DNA of 64,000 nucleotides from Flavobacterium sp. H122 (GTDB taxonomy: Bacteria; Bacteroidota; Bacteroidia; Flavobacteriales; Flavobacteriaceae): positions 310,001 to 374,000 of the forward strand of contig NZ_SJZD01000001.1 in assembly GCF_004959765.1 (NCBI RefSeq), read 5' to 3'. Shown here one piece after another: positions 31,272 through 39,232 of this stretch. How positions within the stretch are numbered: position 1 is the stretch's first letter; each line of letters opens with the position of its first letter. A program made the translations under genes and the position numbers. The notes under the pieces are model-generated. The model was given only the letters and a program-made list of their open reading frames with translations. It was not told the origin of the DNA and did not search any database.

Positions 31272-32711
31272 CTACATATTTATAGACCAAACTGAATAAC
31301 TGTTAGGCGGACATTGAATTTTCACCCACTTATCCCCTTGAGTAGTAGGATACCAAGATGAATGTCCTGTAAAATCTTTGATTTGTGCATTTGCCCAATT
31401 GGTTTGAATCCATCTTTCCTGCCATGAAGATGAATTATTTAAATAAACCACTAAACCAACATTACCATTGTAACCATTTCTTCTTGCAATATATTCGTCA
31501 TTGTCGCTATATAAAATTGAAGTGGTACCTGTTGCTTTGTTGTTATGTATCCAAATTAAATTATTCAAACGCTCTTTATTTAACCATTCTTCATAATCTC
31601 TATAAAAAATAGTTGGGTAACCCTCATGTGTCAAAATATAAGCATAAGCCAACATCTTGTTCCAAATTTCATCAGTATCATGGTTGGTTACAAAAGTTAC
31701 TGCTTTATACGGATTACGTTTCCACATCATGTCATCATTTAATAACGCCAAATTATTCCCATCAAAAGCATCATTCATTTTATAATAACACGCAAAATCA
31801 AATACCGAAGAATTTGCATTGTTTGCCCACCATTCTAATGTATTTACATTGGAGTCCCAATATTCACCTACAGAAAATCCACCAACATTTGCATTCCAAT
31901 TATTCACTACCCATGGACCAAACCCTTTAACATAATCAAAACGCCATCCGTCAAATTTCATCGTGTTTTTATAATATTTACCTACAGCATCTGTTCTTCC
32001 CCATAACCAATCTTGGACATGTGGATTGGCATGACACAAATCTGGATAACCACCAAAGGAACCTTCGTCATTATTGCCGTAAGAATTTTTATAAAAATCA
32101 TTATAATTTCTGATAAATTTACCTGAAGCTACTCCTGAAAAGTTGGTCCAAGTATTGGTTCCTGTATATGGATTTGCTTCAGATTGTCCCCCACTATTAT
32201 GATTGATTACAATATCAGCATACACCTGCATATTTTCGGTATGTGCTTGTGTAATTAAACTTACCAATTCATTTTTTGAACCAAAACGAGTCTCTACAGT
32301 ACCATTTTGATTATAATCACCAAAATCATAATAATCCGTTGGATCATATCCCATCGAATACGGACCGTTTTGTGCTTTTGATGCAGGTGGCAACCAGATA
32401 GATCCAATTCCGGCATTGCCCCAAGCGGTAACTTTAGATTTTACAGTATCCCACCACGTACCACCTGAAGGAACATCCCAATAAAAAGCCTGCATCATGA
32501 CTCCACCTCCGGGATTTGCTACATACTTTCCATTTATATTTGTACTGATCCCAGTACTAAATGGTTTGCCATCATGATTCGTAATATTTATTACCTTATT
32601 TTGTTTTGCCTGTTCAAGTGAAGCATCCTGAATGCTCTTTTCCTCGGAACAGGAAAAAGCAATTAAGCCTAAAGTTAAAAGGCTTAAACCTTTGATTGTT
32701 TTTTGTTTCAT
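31272..32711 (-). CDS. Alpha-amylase, GH13 lipoprotein
   Basis: A 479-aa GH13 alpha-amylase. A lipoprotein signal (LTLGLIAFSC) puts Cys21 as the lipid anchor, so it is exported and membrane-tethered. Conserved GH13 regions are VYADIVINHNSGG (I), GWRFDYVKGF with the nucleophile Asp (II), FSVGEYWD with the acid Glu (III) and TFVTNHDTDEI with the third Asp (IV). The wording QAFYWDVPSGGTWW and IWLPPASKAQNGPYSMGYDP fits the archaeal/flavobacterial small amylase group. It hydrolyses internal alpha-1,4 bonds of starch or glycogen. It stands alone without susCD genes. A LacI-type palindrome lies 92 bp upstream. Confidence 0.92.
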   Translation of the reverse strand: MKQKTIKGLSLLTLGLIAFSCSEEKSIQDASLEQAKQNKVINITNHDGKPFSTGISTNINGKYVANPGGGVMMQAFYWDVPSGGTWWDTVKSKVTAWGNAGIGSIWLPPASKAQNGPYSMGYDPTDYYDFGDYNQNGTVETRFGSKNELVSLITQAHTENMQVYADIVINHNSGGQSEANPYTGTNTWTNFSGVASGKFIRNYNDFYKNSYGNNDEGSFGGYPDLCHANPHVQDWLWGRTDAVGKYYKNTMKFDGWRFDYVKGFGPWVVNNWNANVGGFSVGEYWDSNVNTLEWWANNANSSVFDFACYYKMNDAFDGNNLALLNDDMMWKRNPYKAVTFVTNHDTDEIWNKMLAYAYILTHEGYPTIFYRDYEEWLNKERLNNLIWIHNNKATGTTSILYSDNDEYIARRNGYNGNVGLVVYLNNSSSWQERWIQTNWANAQIKDFTGHSSWYPTTQGDKWVKIQCPPNSYSVWSINM

Positions 32712-32802
32712 TTTATAATCCTAATTGGTTGGTTAATAAAATTTTAACTAAAAATAAACAAATAGTACTACCAAAAAACACAGCCACAATCAAATACCTT
32801 TC

Positions 32803-32816
32803 CGAAAACGTTTTCG
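32803..32816. promoter_or_regulatory. LacI/GalR-type operator candidate upstream of the amylase gene
   Basis: CGAAAACGTTTTCG is a perfect 14-bp palindrome with a central CG, as bound by LacI-family sugar regulators. It is placed 92 bp before the amylase ATG. No lacI gene is in the window. Confidence 0.5.
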
Positions 32817-32903
32817 TGTTGAAAAGTTTTTATTTTAACAAAAAAATAAAGGGTAATTTTCCAAATTCTGAAAAATTAACCTTTAAAAATATGATTTTAA
32901 AAA

Positions 32904-33854
32904 TCAATCCTGATTTTCTATACTCTTATATGCATCAATAATCTTTTTCACCAATCGGTGGCGTACAATATCTTTATCATCCAAATAAATAATACCAATA
33001 CCATCAACGTTTTTAAGTACTAAAATTGCTTCCTTCAAACCTGAAATCGTTCTACGTGGCAAATCCACCTGCCCGGGATCACCCGTTATGATAAACTTGG
33101 CATTTTTACCCATACGGGTTAAAAACATTTTCATTTGGCTGTGCGTGGTATTTTGTGCTTCATCAAGAATAACAAAAGCATTATCTAAAGTACGTCCGCG
33201 CATAAAAGCCAAAGGTGCAATTTGTATAATCCCTTTTAAGATATAATCCTCTAACGTTTGTGGCGGAATCATATCTCGCAAAGCGTCATATAAAGGTTGC
33301 ATATAAGGATCCAGCTTTTCTTTCATATCACCTGGAAGGAAACCAAGGTTTTCTCCTGCCTCAACAGCAGGGCGTGTTAAAATTATTCTTTTAACCTGTT
33401 TTTCCTTAAGAGCTTTTACCGCTAAAGCAACCCCTGTATACGTTTTACCAGTTCCTGCAGGTCCTACAGCAAAAACCATATCATTCTTTTGTAACGTATC
33501 AACTAATAATTGCTGATTAGGAGTCATTGCTTTGATAAGCTTTCCGCCTAAACCATGCACAAGAATTTTATCATGGTCAGCCATTTGACCCGTTTGTTGT
33601 GAATCCCCTTCAACAATACGCATAATTACGTTATCATCTATACTGTTAAAACGGGTAAAGTGAGTCATTAACCGCCTAAAACGAACTTCAAACTCATCTA
33701 AAACTTCTTCCTCCCCAAAAGCTTTCAAAGTGGTTCCTCTGGCAACAATTTTTAGCTTTGGATAATATTTTTTGATAGTTTCTAAATGACCATCATGTGC
33801 TCCCCAAAATTCTTTTGGTGCAATATTTTCTAATTCGATTACTCTTTCGTTCAA
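32904..33854 (-). CDS. PhoH-like ATPase
   Basis: A 316-aa PhoH family P-loop ATPase (YbeZ-like). Walker A is GPAGTGKTYT (about residues 128-137), Walker B VILDEAQNTT, plus ITGDPGQVDLPRR and RGRTLDNAF. The family is associated with RNA metabolism together with the YbeY endonuclease; its exact reaction is debated. The frame is open to a TTG at 33860, but family members begin MNER-IELE-, which matches the TTG at 33854 as initiator, so a non-ATG start is proposed. A -7 element TAGATTTG lies upstream. Divergent from the SAM hydrolase gene. Confidence 0.9.
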   Translation of the reverse strand: MNERVIELENIAPKEFWGAHDGHLETIKKYYPKLKIVARGTTLKAFGEEEVLDEFEVRFRRLMTHFTRFNSIDDNVIMRIVEGDSQQTGQMADHDKILVHGLGGKLIKAMTPNQQLLVDTLQKNDMVFAVGPAGTGKTYTGVALAVKALKEKQVKRIILTRPAVEAGENLGFLPGDMKEKLDPYMQPLYDALRDMIPPQTLEDYILKGIIQIAPLAFMRGRTLDNAFVILDEAQNTTHSQMKMFLTRMGKNAKFIITGDPGQVDLPRRTISGLKEAILVLKNVDGIGIIYLDDKDIVRHRLVKKIIDAYKSIENQD

Positions 33855-33897
33855 AGGCAATAAAATTTAGTTAAAAATAAATTCGTTTAGTTTCTCT

Positions 33898-33905
33898 CAA
33901 ATCTA
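33898..33905 (-). promoter_or_regulatory. -7 element of the phoH-like gene
   Basis: TAGATTTG on minus matches TAnnTTTG. A plus-strand TAAATTTA immediately beside it (33906-33913) may serve the divergent gene. Confidence 0.5.
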
Positions 33906-33948
33906 CTAAATTTACCGAAATATTTCAGGAATAGTTATAAACAAAATA

Positions 33949-34770
33949 ATGTCAATAATTACACTTACTACCGATTTTGGACTTAAAGACCACTTTGTAG
34001 GTGCGCTAAAAGGTAAAATTCTTTCACAACTTCCTGAAGCACAAATTATTGATATTTCACATAACATAGATCTATTCAATATCTCTGAAGCCAGTTACGT
34101 AATTAACGTTGCTTACAACAGCTTTCCTAAAGACTCAGTTCACTTTATAGGAGTAGATAGCGAAAGTACAATTCATACCAAACATATAGTTGTTTACTGG
34201 AATAATCACTATTTTGTATGTGCTGACAATGGCATCATGAGTTTAATATGCCAAAATCAGAAACCTGAAACCATTATTGAAATTGACATTAAAGATAGAA
34301 TGCCACAAACGGCAAGTGATTTAGACATGCTTATTGCTGTTTCTTGTCATATAGCAAAAGGAGGACAATTAAGTGCTCTTGGTAAAAAAATTGATCAGCT
34401 CAAACCACAAAACCAGTTACAGGCCGTTGCCGAAAACGATACCATAAGAGGTAATGTGATTTATATAGACCATTTTGGTAACTGTATTACAAATATTTCA
34501 AAAGAAATGTTTGCCAACATAGGTAATGACCGTAGTTTTGAAATTCGATTTGGTACCAAAAACATAAAAAAAATTCATCGTTCCTATTCCGACTTTAACG
34601 TACGTGAAGGTTATACATTAAAAGAATACGAAGGAGAAAAATTGGCTCTTTTTAACGAAGCCGGATTTCTGGAAATTGCCATTTACAAAAGCAACCCTAA
34701 CACTACAGGAACTGCTAAATCACTATTGGGTCTAAAATATAGAGATGTGGTAAGTGTAGTTTTTAAATAA
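33949..34770 (+). CDS. SAM hydroxide adenosyltransferase (DUF62)
   Basis: A 273-aa protein of the SAM hydrolase/chlorinase/fluorinase family. It begins MSIITLTTDFGLKDHFVGALKG, the signature strand with the catalytic Asp, and contains VDSESTIHTKHI, FVCADNGIMSLI and NVIYIDHFGNCITNIS, all standard for DUF62. Most bacterial members split S-adenosylmethionine with water into adenosine and methionine; halogenase activity would need extra residues and a special loop not seen here. Cytoplasmic. It lies 6 bp upstream of the monooxygenase-like gene, so they are likely co-transcribed. Confidence 0.88.
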   Translation: MSIITLTTDFGLKDHFVGALKGKILSQLPEAQIIDISHNIDLFNISEASYVINVAYNSFPKDSVHFIGVDSESTIHTKHIVVYWNNHYFVCADNGIMSLICQNQKPETIIEIDIKDRMPQTASDLDMLIAVSCHIAKGGQLSALGKKIDQLKPQNQLQAVAENDTIRGNVIYIDHFGNCITNISKEMFANIGNDRSFEIRFGTKNIKKIHRSYSDFNVREGYTLKEYEGEKLALFNEAGFLEIAIYKSNPNTTGTAKSLLGLKYRDVVSVVFK

Positions 34771-34776
34771 AATAAT

Positions 34777-35073
34777 ATGTTCGTCAGAATAGTAAAACTA
34801 AGTTTTCATGAAGAAAACATTCCAGCATTTCTAGAAAATTTTGAACAAATCAAAGAAAAAATCAGAAATTCACCAGGCAACCAATTATTAGAATTGTATC
34901 AAGACAAAAATAATCCTTGTATATTTTTCACGTACAGTTATTGGGAAACCGAAGAAGATTTAGAAAACTACCGAAACTCAGCATTATTTGATGAAGTTTG
35001 GACATTTACAAAGAAACTCTTCAACGATAAACCGGAAGCATGGAGTGTAGATAAATTAGTTTCTTTACAATAA
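34777..35073 (+). CDS. Antibiotic biosynthesis monooxygenase-like protein (ABM fold)
   Basis: A 98-aa dimeric ferredoxin-like alpha+beta protein. It matches the ABM family by its layout FVRIVKLSFHEENIPAFLENFEQIKEKIR..GNQLLELYQDKNNPCIFFTYSYWETEEDLENYRNSALFDEVW. Members include quinol monooxygenases and haem-degrading enzymes, but the haem-binding pattern is not evident. Function unknown. It follows the SAM hydrolase gene with a 6-bp gap. Confidence 0.82.
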   Translation: MFVRIVKLSFHEENIPAFLENFEQIKEKIRNSPGNQLLELYQDKNNPCIFFTYSYWETEEDLENYRNSALFDEVWTFTKKLFNDKPEAWSVDKLVSLQ

Positions 35074-35116
35074 GTTTAGCGTATAAAAGTTTAACTGTTT
35101 AGAATTTATTTTATAC

Positions 35117-35124
35117 TATTTTTG
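35117..35124 (+). promoter_or_regulatory. -7 element of gldF
   Basis: TATTTTTG matches TAnnTTTG, 47 bp upstream of the ATG. The leader contains a TTTAAACTTTTAAAC repeat. Confidence 0.5.
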
Positions 35125-35131
35125 CGGACAG

Positions 35132-35168
35132 GTTTTAAACTTTTAAACTCATAAACCTTTAAACTCAA
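35132..35168. repeat. TTTAAACT simple repeat
   Basis: Successive TTTTAAAC / CTTTTAAACTC / CCTTTAAACTC units in the gldF leader. The same family is seen at 43651-43675 and 44638-44669. Confidence 0.6.
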
Positions 35169-35171
35169 AAT

Positions 35172-35903
35172 ATGAAAGCCATATTATTAAAAGAATTTCG
35201 TTCCTTTTTTGGTTCACCTATAGGTTATCTTGTAATTGCTATTTTTTTACTCTTAACAGGATTGTTTTTATGGGTTTTTGAAGGTGATTACAACATACTT
35301 AATTCAGGTTTTGCTGATTTAACACCTTTTTTTACCATTGCACCATGGATATTATTGTTTTTAATTCCAGCAGTAACCATGCGCAGTTTTGCTGATGAAA
35401 AAAAACAAGGCACAATGGAATTGCTTTTAACAAAGCCTATGAGCCTTTTAGAAATTACAGGAGGTAAATTTTTAGGTTCATTTTTTCTATTAATCATTGC
35501 AATTATACCAACACTGGTTTATGTAAAAATCATTTATGATTTAGGATTACCCGAAGGAAACCTTGATTTTGGAAGTACTATTGGTTCTTATTTTGGGTTA
35601 TTGTTTTTAATGGGAGCCTATACAGCTGTCGGGATATACACTTCTTCACTATCAGACAATCAAATTGTTGCCTTTTTACTTTCAGTATTGCTGTGTTTTT
35701 TACTGTATTTTGGATTTCAAGGAATTTCTACCTTAGATTTTTGGGGTGACTTCAACAATGTTATTTCTTCATTAGGAATTGATTATCACTACAAAAGCAT
35801 GAGTCGTGGTGTAATTGACACGAGAGATATCATATACTTTTTAAGCATCATCACTCTTTTTGTTTCAATGACTGTTTTAAACTTAAAAAAATACAAAAAA
35901 TAA
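35172..35903 (+). CDS. gldF: Gliding-motility ABC transporter permease GldF
   Basis: A 243-aa permease with six membrane helices, beginning MKAILLKEFRSFFGSPIGYLV with the NosY/GldF signature. Residues SFADEKKQGTMELLLTKPMSL form the conserved cytoplasmic loop. In Flavobacterium johnsoniae GldF works with GldG (and the ATPase GldA) in a transporter needed for gliding motility. Its substrate is not known. It is followed by gldG after 1 nt, so translation is coupled. gldA is not in the window. Confidence 0.92.
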   Translation: MKAILLKEFRSFFGSPIGYLVIAIFLLLTGLFLWVFEGDYNILNSGFADLTPFFTIAPWILLFLIPAVTMRSFADEKKQGTMELLLTKPMSLLEITGGKFLGSFFLLIIAIIPTLVYVKIIYDLGLPEGNLDFGSTIGSYFGLLFLMGAYTAVGIYTSSLSDNQIVAFLLSVLLCFLLYFGFQGISTLDFWGDFNNVISSLGIDYHYKSMSRGVIDTRDIIYFLSIITLFVSMTVLNLKKYKK

Positions 35904-35904
35904 G

Positions 35905-37572
35905 ATGAAAAGTACTTTTAAAAAATTCATTGGTCTTATCATCGGTTTGATTGTACTGAATGTTATAAGCAATTATATTTTTAAACGTTTTGACTTAACG
36001 CAGGACAAACGTTATACATTGTCTGAAACTACTTTAGATATTTTAAAAAATACTAAAGAACCATTGTATATAGATGTTTTCTTAGAAGGAAATTTCCCGG
36101 GACAATTCAAAAAATTACAATCGGAAACCAAACAAATGTTAGAAGAATTAAAGGCTTATAATTCTAATATCGTTTTTCAGTTTGTAAATCCACTTGAAAA
36201 TCCTGATGAAGCTGATGCCATCATGCAACAGTTTTACGAACGAGGACTTACTCCCATTAAGATTTCAGTTGACGACAAAGGAAAACAATCACAAGAAGTT
36301 GTTTATCCTTGGGCAATTGCAACTTATAAAAATAAAAGCACTAAAATTCCATTACTGAAAAACAAAATGGGAGCAACAACTGAAGAAAAAGTCATCAGTT
36401 CTGTACAACATTTAGAATATGCTTTTGCTGATGGTCTTCATAAAATAACGACTCCTAAAAAGAAAAAAATCGCTGTTATAAAGGGTAAAAATGAACTTCC
36501 TGATGTATTTAAGGCCGATTTTCTTCAAACGGTACGTGACAATTATTTCATTGCTCCATTCCCTTTAGATTCGGTAAAAACAAATCCGCAATTATTTGAG
36601 AAAGCATTAAAAACTTTCGATTTAGCCATTATAGCTAAGCCAAAATCTGCTTTCTCTGATGTTGAGAAACAAGTTTTAGACCAATTTATTATCAACGGCG
36701 GAAAAACACTTTGGCTGGTTGATGCTGTAAACATGGATATGGAAAACCTAAATCAAACAGGAAGTACTTTAGCTTTTCCAATGGATTTAGGATTGAACGA
36801 CATGTTTTTTAAATACGGTTTTCGAATTAATCCTGTTTTGATTAAAGACATGCAATCTGTTCCTATTGCTCTTGCTACAGGAAAAAGAGGAAGTGAAACA
36901 CAATATCAAAACTATCCATGGTTATATTCTCCGTTTGTATTTACAGAAAGTAAACACCCAATTGTAAACAATATTGACGGAATAAAATTTGAATTTACCA
37001 ACCCTATAGACACACTTAAAAACGGAATTAAAAAAACAGTTTTATTGAAATCATCACCCTATTCAAGAAAAATAGGAACTCCTGTTGAAGTGAATCTTGA
37101 AATGGTAAATGAAAAACCAGAGGCAAAAGATTATACTCCAGGTAATTTTCCGGTAAGTATTTTGTTGGAAGGACAATTCCATTCGGTTTTTGAGAATCGC
37201 GTATTAGCTTTTAAAACAAACGATTTTAAAGCTGTTGGAAAATCCTCTAAAATGATTATTGTTTCTGATGGAGATATCATCAAAAACCAATTGGATGATA
37301 AAGGTCAGCCAATGGAACTTGGTTTTGACAAATGGACCAATCAGTTGTATGCCAACAAAGAATTTTTAATGAATTGTGTTAACTTTTTATTAGATGACAA
37401 CGGACTTATTAACATTCGAGGCAAAGAAGTAGATTTACCATTATTAGACCAGGAAAAAGTTCACGAAGAGTATACATATACGCAATTCCTGACTATTGGA
37501 CTTCCTTTAGTGATTTTAGGAATATTCGGAATTGTAATAAACTACTTCAGAAAACGTCGATTTGCAAGATAG
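35905..37572 (+). CDS. gldG: Gliding-motility ABC-transporter-associated protein GldG
   Basis: A 555-aa protein with an N-terminal membrane helix (FIGLIIGLIVLNVISNYIF), a long extracytoplasmic domain (RFDLTQDKRYTLSETTLDIL as family mark) and a C-terminal membrane helix (FLTIGLPLVILGIFGIVINYF). It lies 1 nt after gldF and works with GldF and GldA. Its domain resembles ABC-2 auxiliary proteins of the DUF7088/Gld type. Species without gldFG still glide, so essentiality varies (established for the genus). Complete gene. Confidence 0.92.
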   Translation: MKSTFKKFIGLIIGLIVLNVISNYIFKRFDLTQDKRYTLSETTLDILKNTKEPLYIDVFLEGNFPGQFKKLQSETKQMLEELKAYNSNIVFQFVNPLENPDEADAIMQQFYERGLTPIKISVDDKGKQSQEVVYPWAIATYKNKSTKIPLLKNKMGATTEEKVISSVQHLEYAFADGLHKITTPKKKKIAVIKGKNELPDVFKADFLQTVRDNYFIAPFPLDSVKTNPQLFEKALKTFDLAIIAKPKSAFSDVEKQVLDQFIINGGKTLWLVDAVNMDMENLNQTGSTLAFPMDLGLNDMFFKYGFRINPVLIKDMQSVPIALATGKRGSETQYQNYPWLYSPFVFTESKHPIVNNIDGIKFEFTNPIDTLKNGIKKTVLLKSSPYSRKIGTPVEVNLEMVNEKPEAKDYTPGNFPVSILLEGQFHSVFENRVLAFKTNDFKAVGKSSKMIIVSDGDIIKNQLDDKGQPMELGFDKWTNQLYANKEFLMNCVNFLLDDNGLINIRGKEVDLPLLDQEKVHEEYTYTQFLTIGLPLVILGIFGIVINYFRKRRFAR

Positions 37573-37611
37573 TTGTTGAAAAAAATATTTCAAAAACTAA
37601 TTGCTTTGCGA

Positions 37612-37619
37612 TATATTTG
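37612..37619 (+). promoter_or_regulatory. -7 element of dnaN
   Basis: TATATTTG matches TAnnTTTG, 51 bp before the ATG. An upstream TTG/TTTG around 37601-37608 is too near to be a standard -33. Confidence 0.4.
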
Positions 37620-37669
37620 TAACACATTAAAAATCCTATGTAAATAGGTAATATTTTAAATAGAGACCA

Positions 37670-38788
37670 ATGAAATTTATTGTATCGAGTTCTTATTTAT
37701 TAAAACAATTACAAGTTTTAGGTAGTGTTATTAACAGTAGTAACACTTTACCTATTTTAGATAACTTTTTATTTGAATTAAAACAAGAGCAACTTGTAGT
37801 TTCTGCATCTGATCTAGAAACTACGATGTCAGCAACTTTAAATATTGATTCAACAAGTGAAGGAAGTGTTGCAGTTCCGGCTAAGTTATTATTAGAAATT
37901 TTAAAAACGTTCCCTGAACAACCATTAACGTTCACAGTTGAAGAAAACAACACTATTGAAATCAGCTCTCAATCAGGAAAATATGCACTTGCATATGCTC
38001 CGGGAGAAGAATTCCCTAAGGCTGTTGTTCTTGAAGATCCTTCAAAAACATTAGTTCCTGCCGAAGTTTTATCTACAGCTGTTAGTAAAACAATTTTTGC
38101 TGCAGGAAATGACGATTTACGTCCGGTAATGAGCGGAGTATTCTTTCAATTTTCACCGGAAGGATTAATTTTTGTAGCTACAGATGCACACAAGTTGGTT
38201 AAATATGCCCGTACAGATGTAAAAGCTTCTCAAGTTGCAGATTTTATTATGCCAAGAAAACCTTTAACCATTTTAAAAGGTATTTTAGCAGCATCTGACG
38301 CGGAAGTTACTATAGAATATAACGATGCTAACGCAACTTTCTCTTTTGATAATTATGTATTGACTTGTCGTTTAATCGATGGAAAATATCCTAATTATGA
38401 AGCAGTAATCCCTAAAGAGAATCCAAATAAATTATTGATCGACAGAACACAATTTTTGAGTTCAGTTCGTCGTGTTTCTATTTTCTCTAATAAGACTACA
38501 CACCAAATCAGATTAAAAATTGCTGGTGCTGAATTGAATATTTCTGCAGAAGATATTGACTACTCTAACAAAGCTGAAGAGCGTTTAACTTGTGATTATC
38601 AAGGTGACGATATGCAGATAGGTTTTAACTCACGTTTCTTAATGGAAATGCTGACAAACCTACAAAGTGATATGATTCAGTTAGAAATGTCTATGCCTAA
38701 CAGAGCTGGAATTTTAACTCCGGCCGATGGTTTAGACGAAGGTGAAACAGTTACCATGCTTGTAATGCCGGTAATGTTGAATAACTAA
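37670..38788 (+). CDS. dnaN: DNA polymerase III beta subunit (sliding clamp)
   Basis: A 372-aa sliding clamp with the three-domain architecture: NTLPILDNFLFELKQEQLVVSASDLETTM in domain 1, DDLRPVMSGVFFQF in domain 2, and MEMLTNLQSDMIQLEMSMPNRAGILTP near the C-terminus in domain 3. It encircles DNA and holds polymerase III. Length is normal (about 370). It is not next to dnaA here and follows gldG, an arrangement seen in flavobacteria. A strong terminator follows. Confidence 0.96.
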   Translation: MKFIVSSSYLLKQLQVLGSVINSSNTLPILDNFLFELKQEQLVVSASDLETTMSATLNIDSTSEGSVAVPAKLLLEILKTFPEQPLTFTVEENNTIEISSQSGKYALAYAPGEEFPKAVVLEDPSKTLVPAEVLSTAVSKTIFAAGNDDLRPVMSGVFFQFSPEGLIFVATDAHKLVKYARTDVKASQVADFIMPRKPLTILKGILAASDAEVTIEYNDANATFSFDNYVLTCRLIDGKYPNYEAVIPKENPNKLLIDRTQFLSSVRRVSIFSNKTTHQIRLKIAGAELNISAEDIDYSNKAEERLTCDYQGDDMQIGFNSRFLMEMLTNLQSDMIQLEMSMPNRAGILTPADGLDEGETVTMLVMPVMLNN

Positions 38789-38805
38789 TTTGATTACCAT
38801 AAATA

Positions 38806-38840
38806 GTAAAAACGCCATCTTTTAAAAGATGGCGTTTTTA
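38806..38840. terminator. Bidirectional terminator after dnaN
   Basis: A 16-bp perfect palindrome with arms AAAAACGCCATCTTTT and AAAAGATGGCGTTTTT. It ends dnaN on plus and the response regulator gene on minus. Confidence 0.92.
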
Positions 38841-38842
38841 AT

Positions 38843-39229
38843 TTAATTCAGTGATTCCAGTATTTTATCCAGCTTTTCGTGGTTAATAGGTTTTGAGATA
38901 AAATCTTTTACCACTTCATACTTTTTAGCTTTTTCAATGTCGTTGGTATCGATTGACGAGGATAACACAAAAACATTCAATTGATTGCATATTTGGGAAG
39001 ACTGTAATTCATCTAAAAATTGCCATCCGTCAACCATTGGCATATTCAAATCCAAAAGGATGATACAGGGAAGTTCAGAATTTTTATCATACAAAAGCTC
39101 TAAAGCATCATTAGCATTTTTAAAATCAACTACTTTTCCAAAATTTTGATGCTTCTCCAATAGTTTTTTCAGTACAAAAACAAAAATAGAGTCATCGTCA
39201 ATAATATATGTTTTCTTTATATCAATCAT
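38843..39229 (-). CDS. Single-domain response regulator
   Basis: A 128-aa CheY-like receiver domain with no output domain. Phosphorylation residues are visible: acidic pair in YIIDDDS, phospho-Asp in LLDLNMPMVDGW, Ser in VLSSS and Lys in FISKPIN. It lies 3 bp downstream of the large histidine kinase gene, which is the probable phosphodonor. A lone receiver may pass the phosphate to another component or bind a partner protein. Confidence 0.92.
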   Translation of the reverse strand: MIDIKKTYIIDDDSIFVFVLKKLLEKHQNFGKVVDFKNANDALELLYDKNSELPCIILLDLNMPMVDGWQFLDELQSSQICNQLNVFVLSSSIDTNDIEKAKKYEVVKDFISKPINHEKLDKILESLN

Positions 39230-39232
39230 AGG

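Noticed and set aside
33949..34770. DUF62 protein as a fluorinase or chlorinase
   Set aside because: General family motifs are present but nothing specific to the halogenases could be identified; SAM hydrolase is the usual activity.
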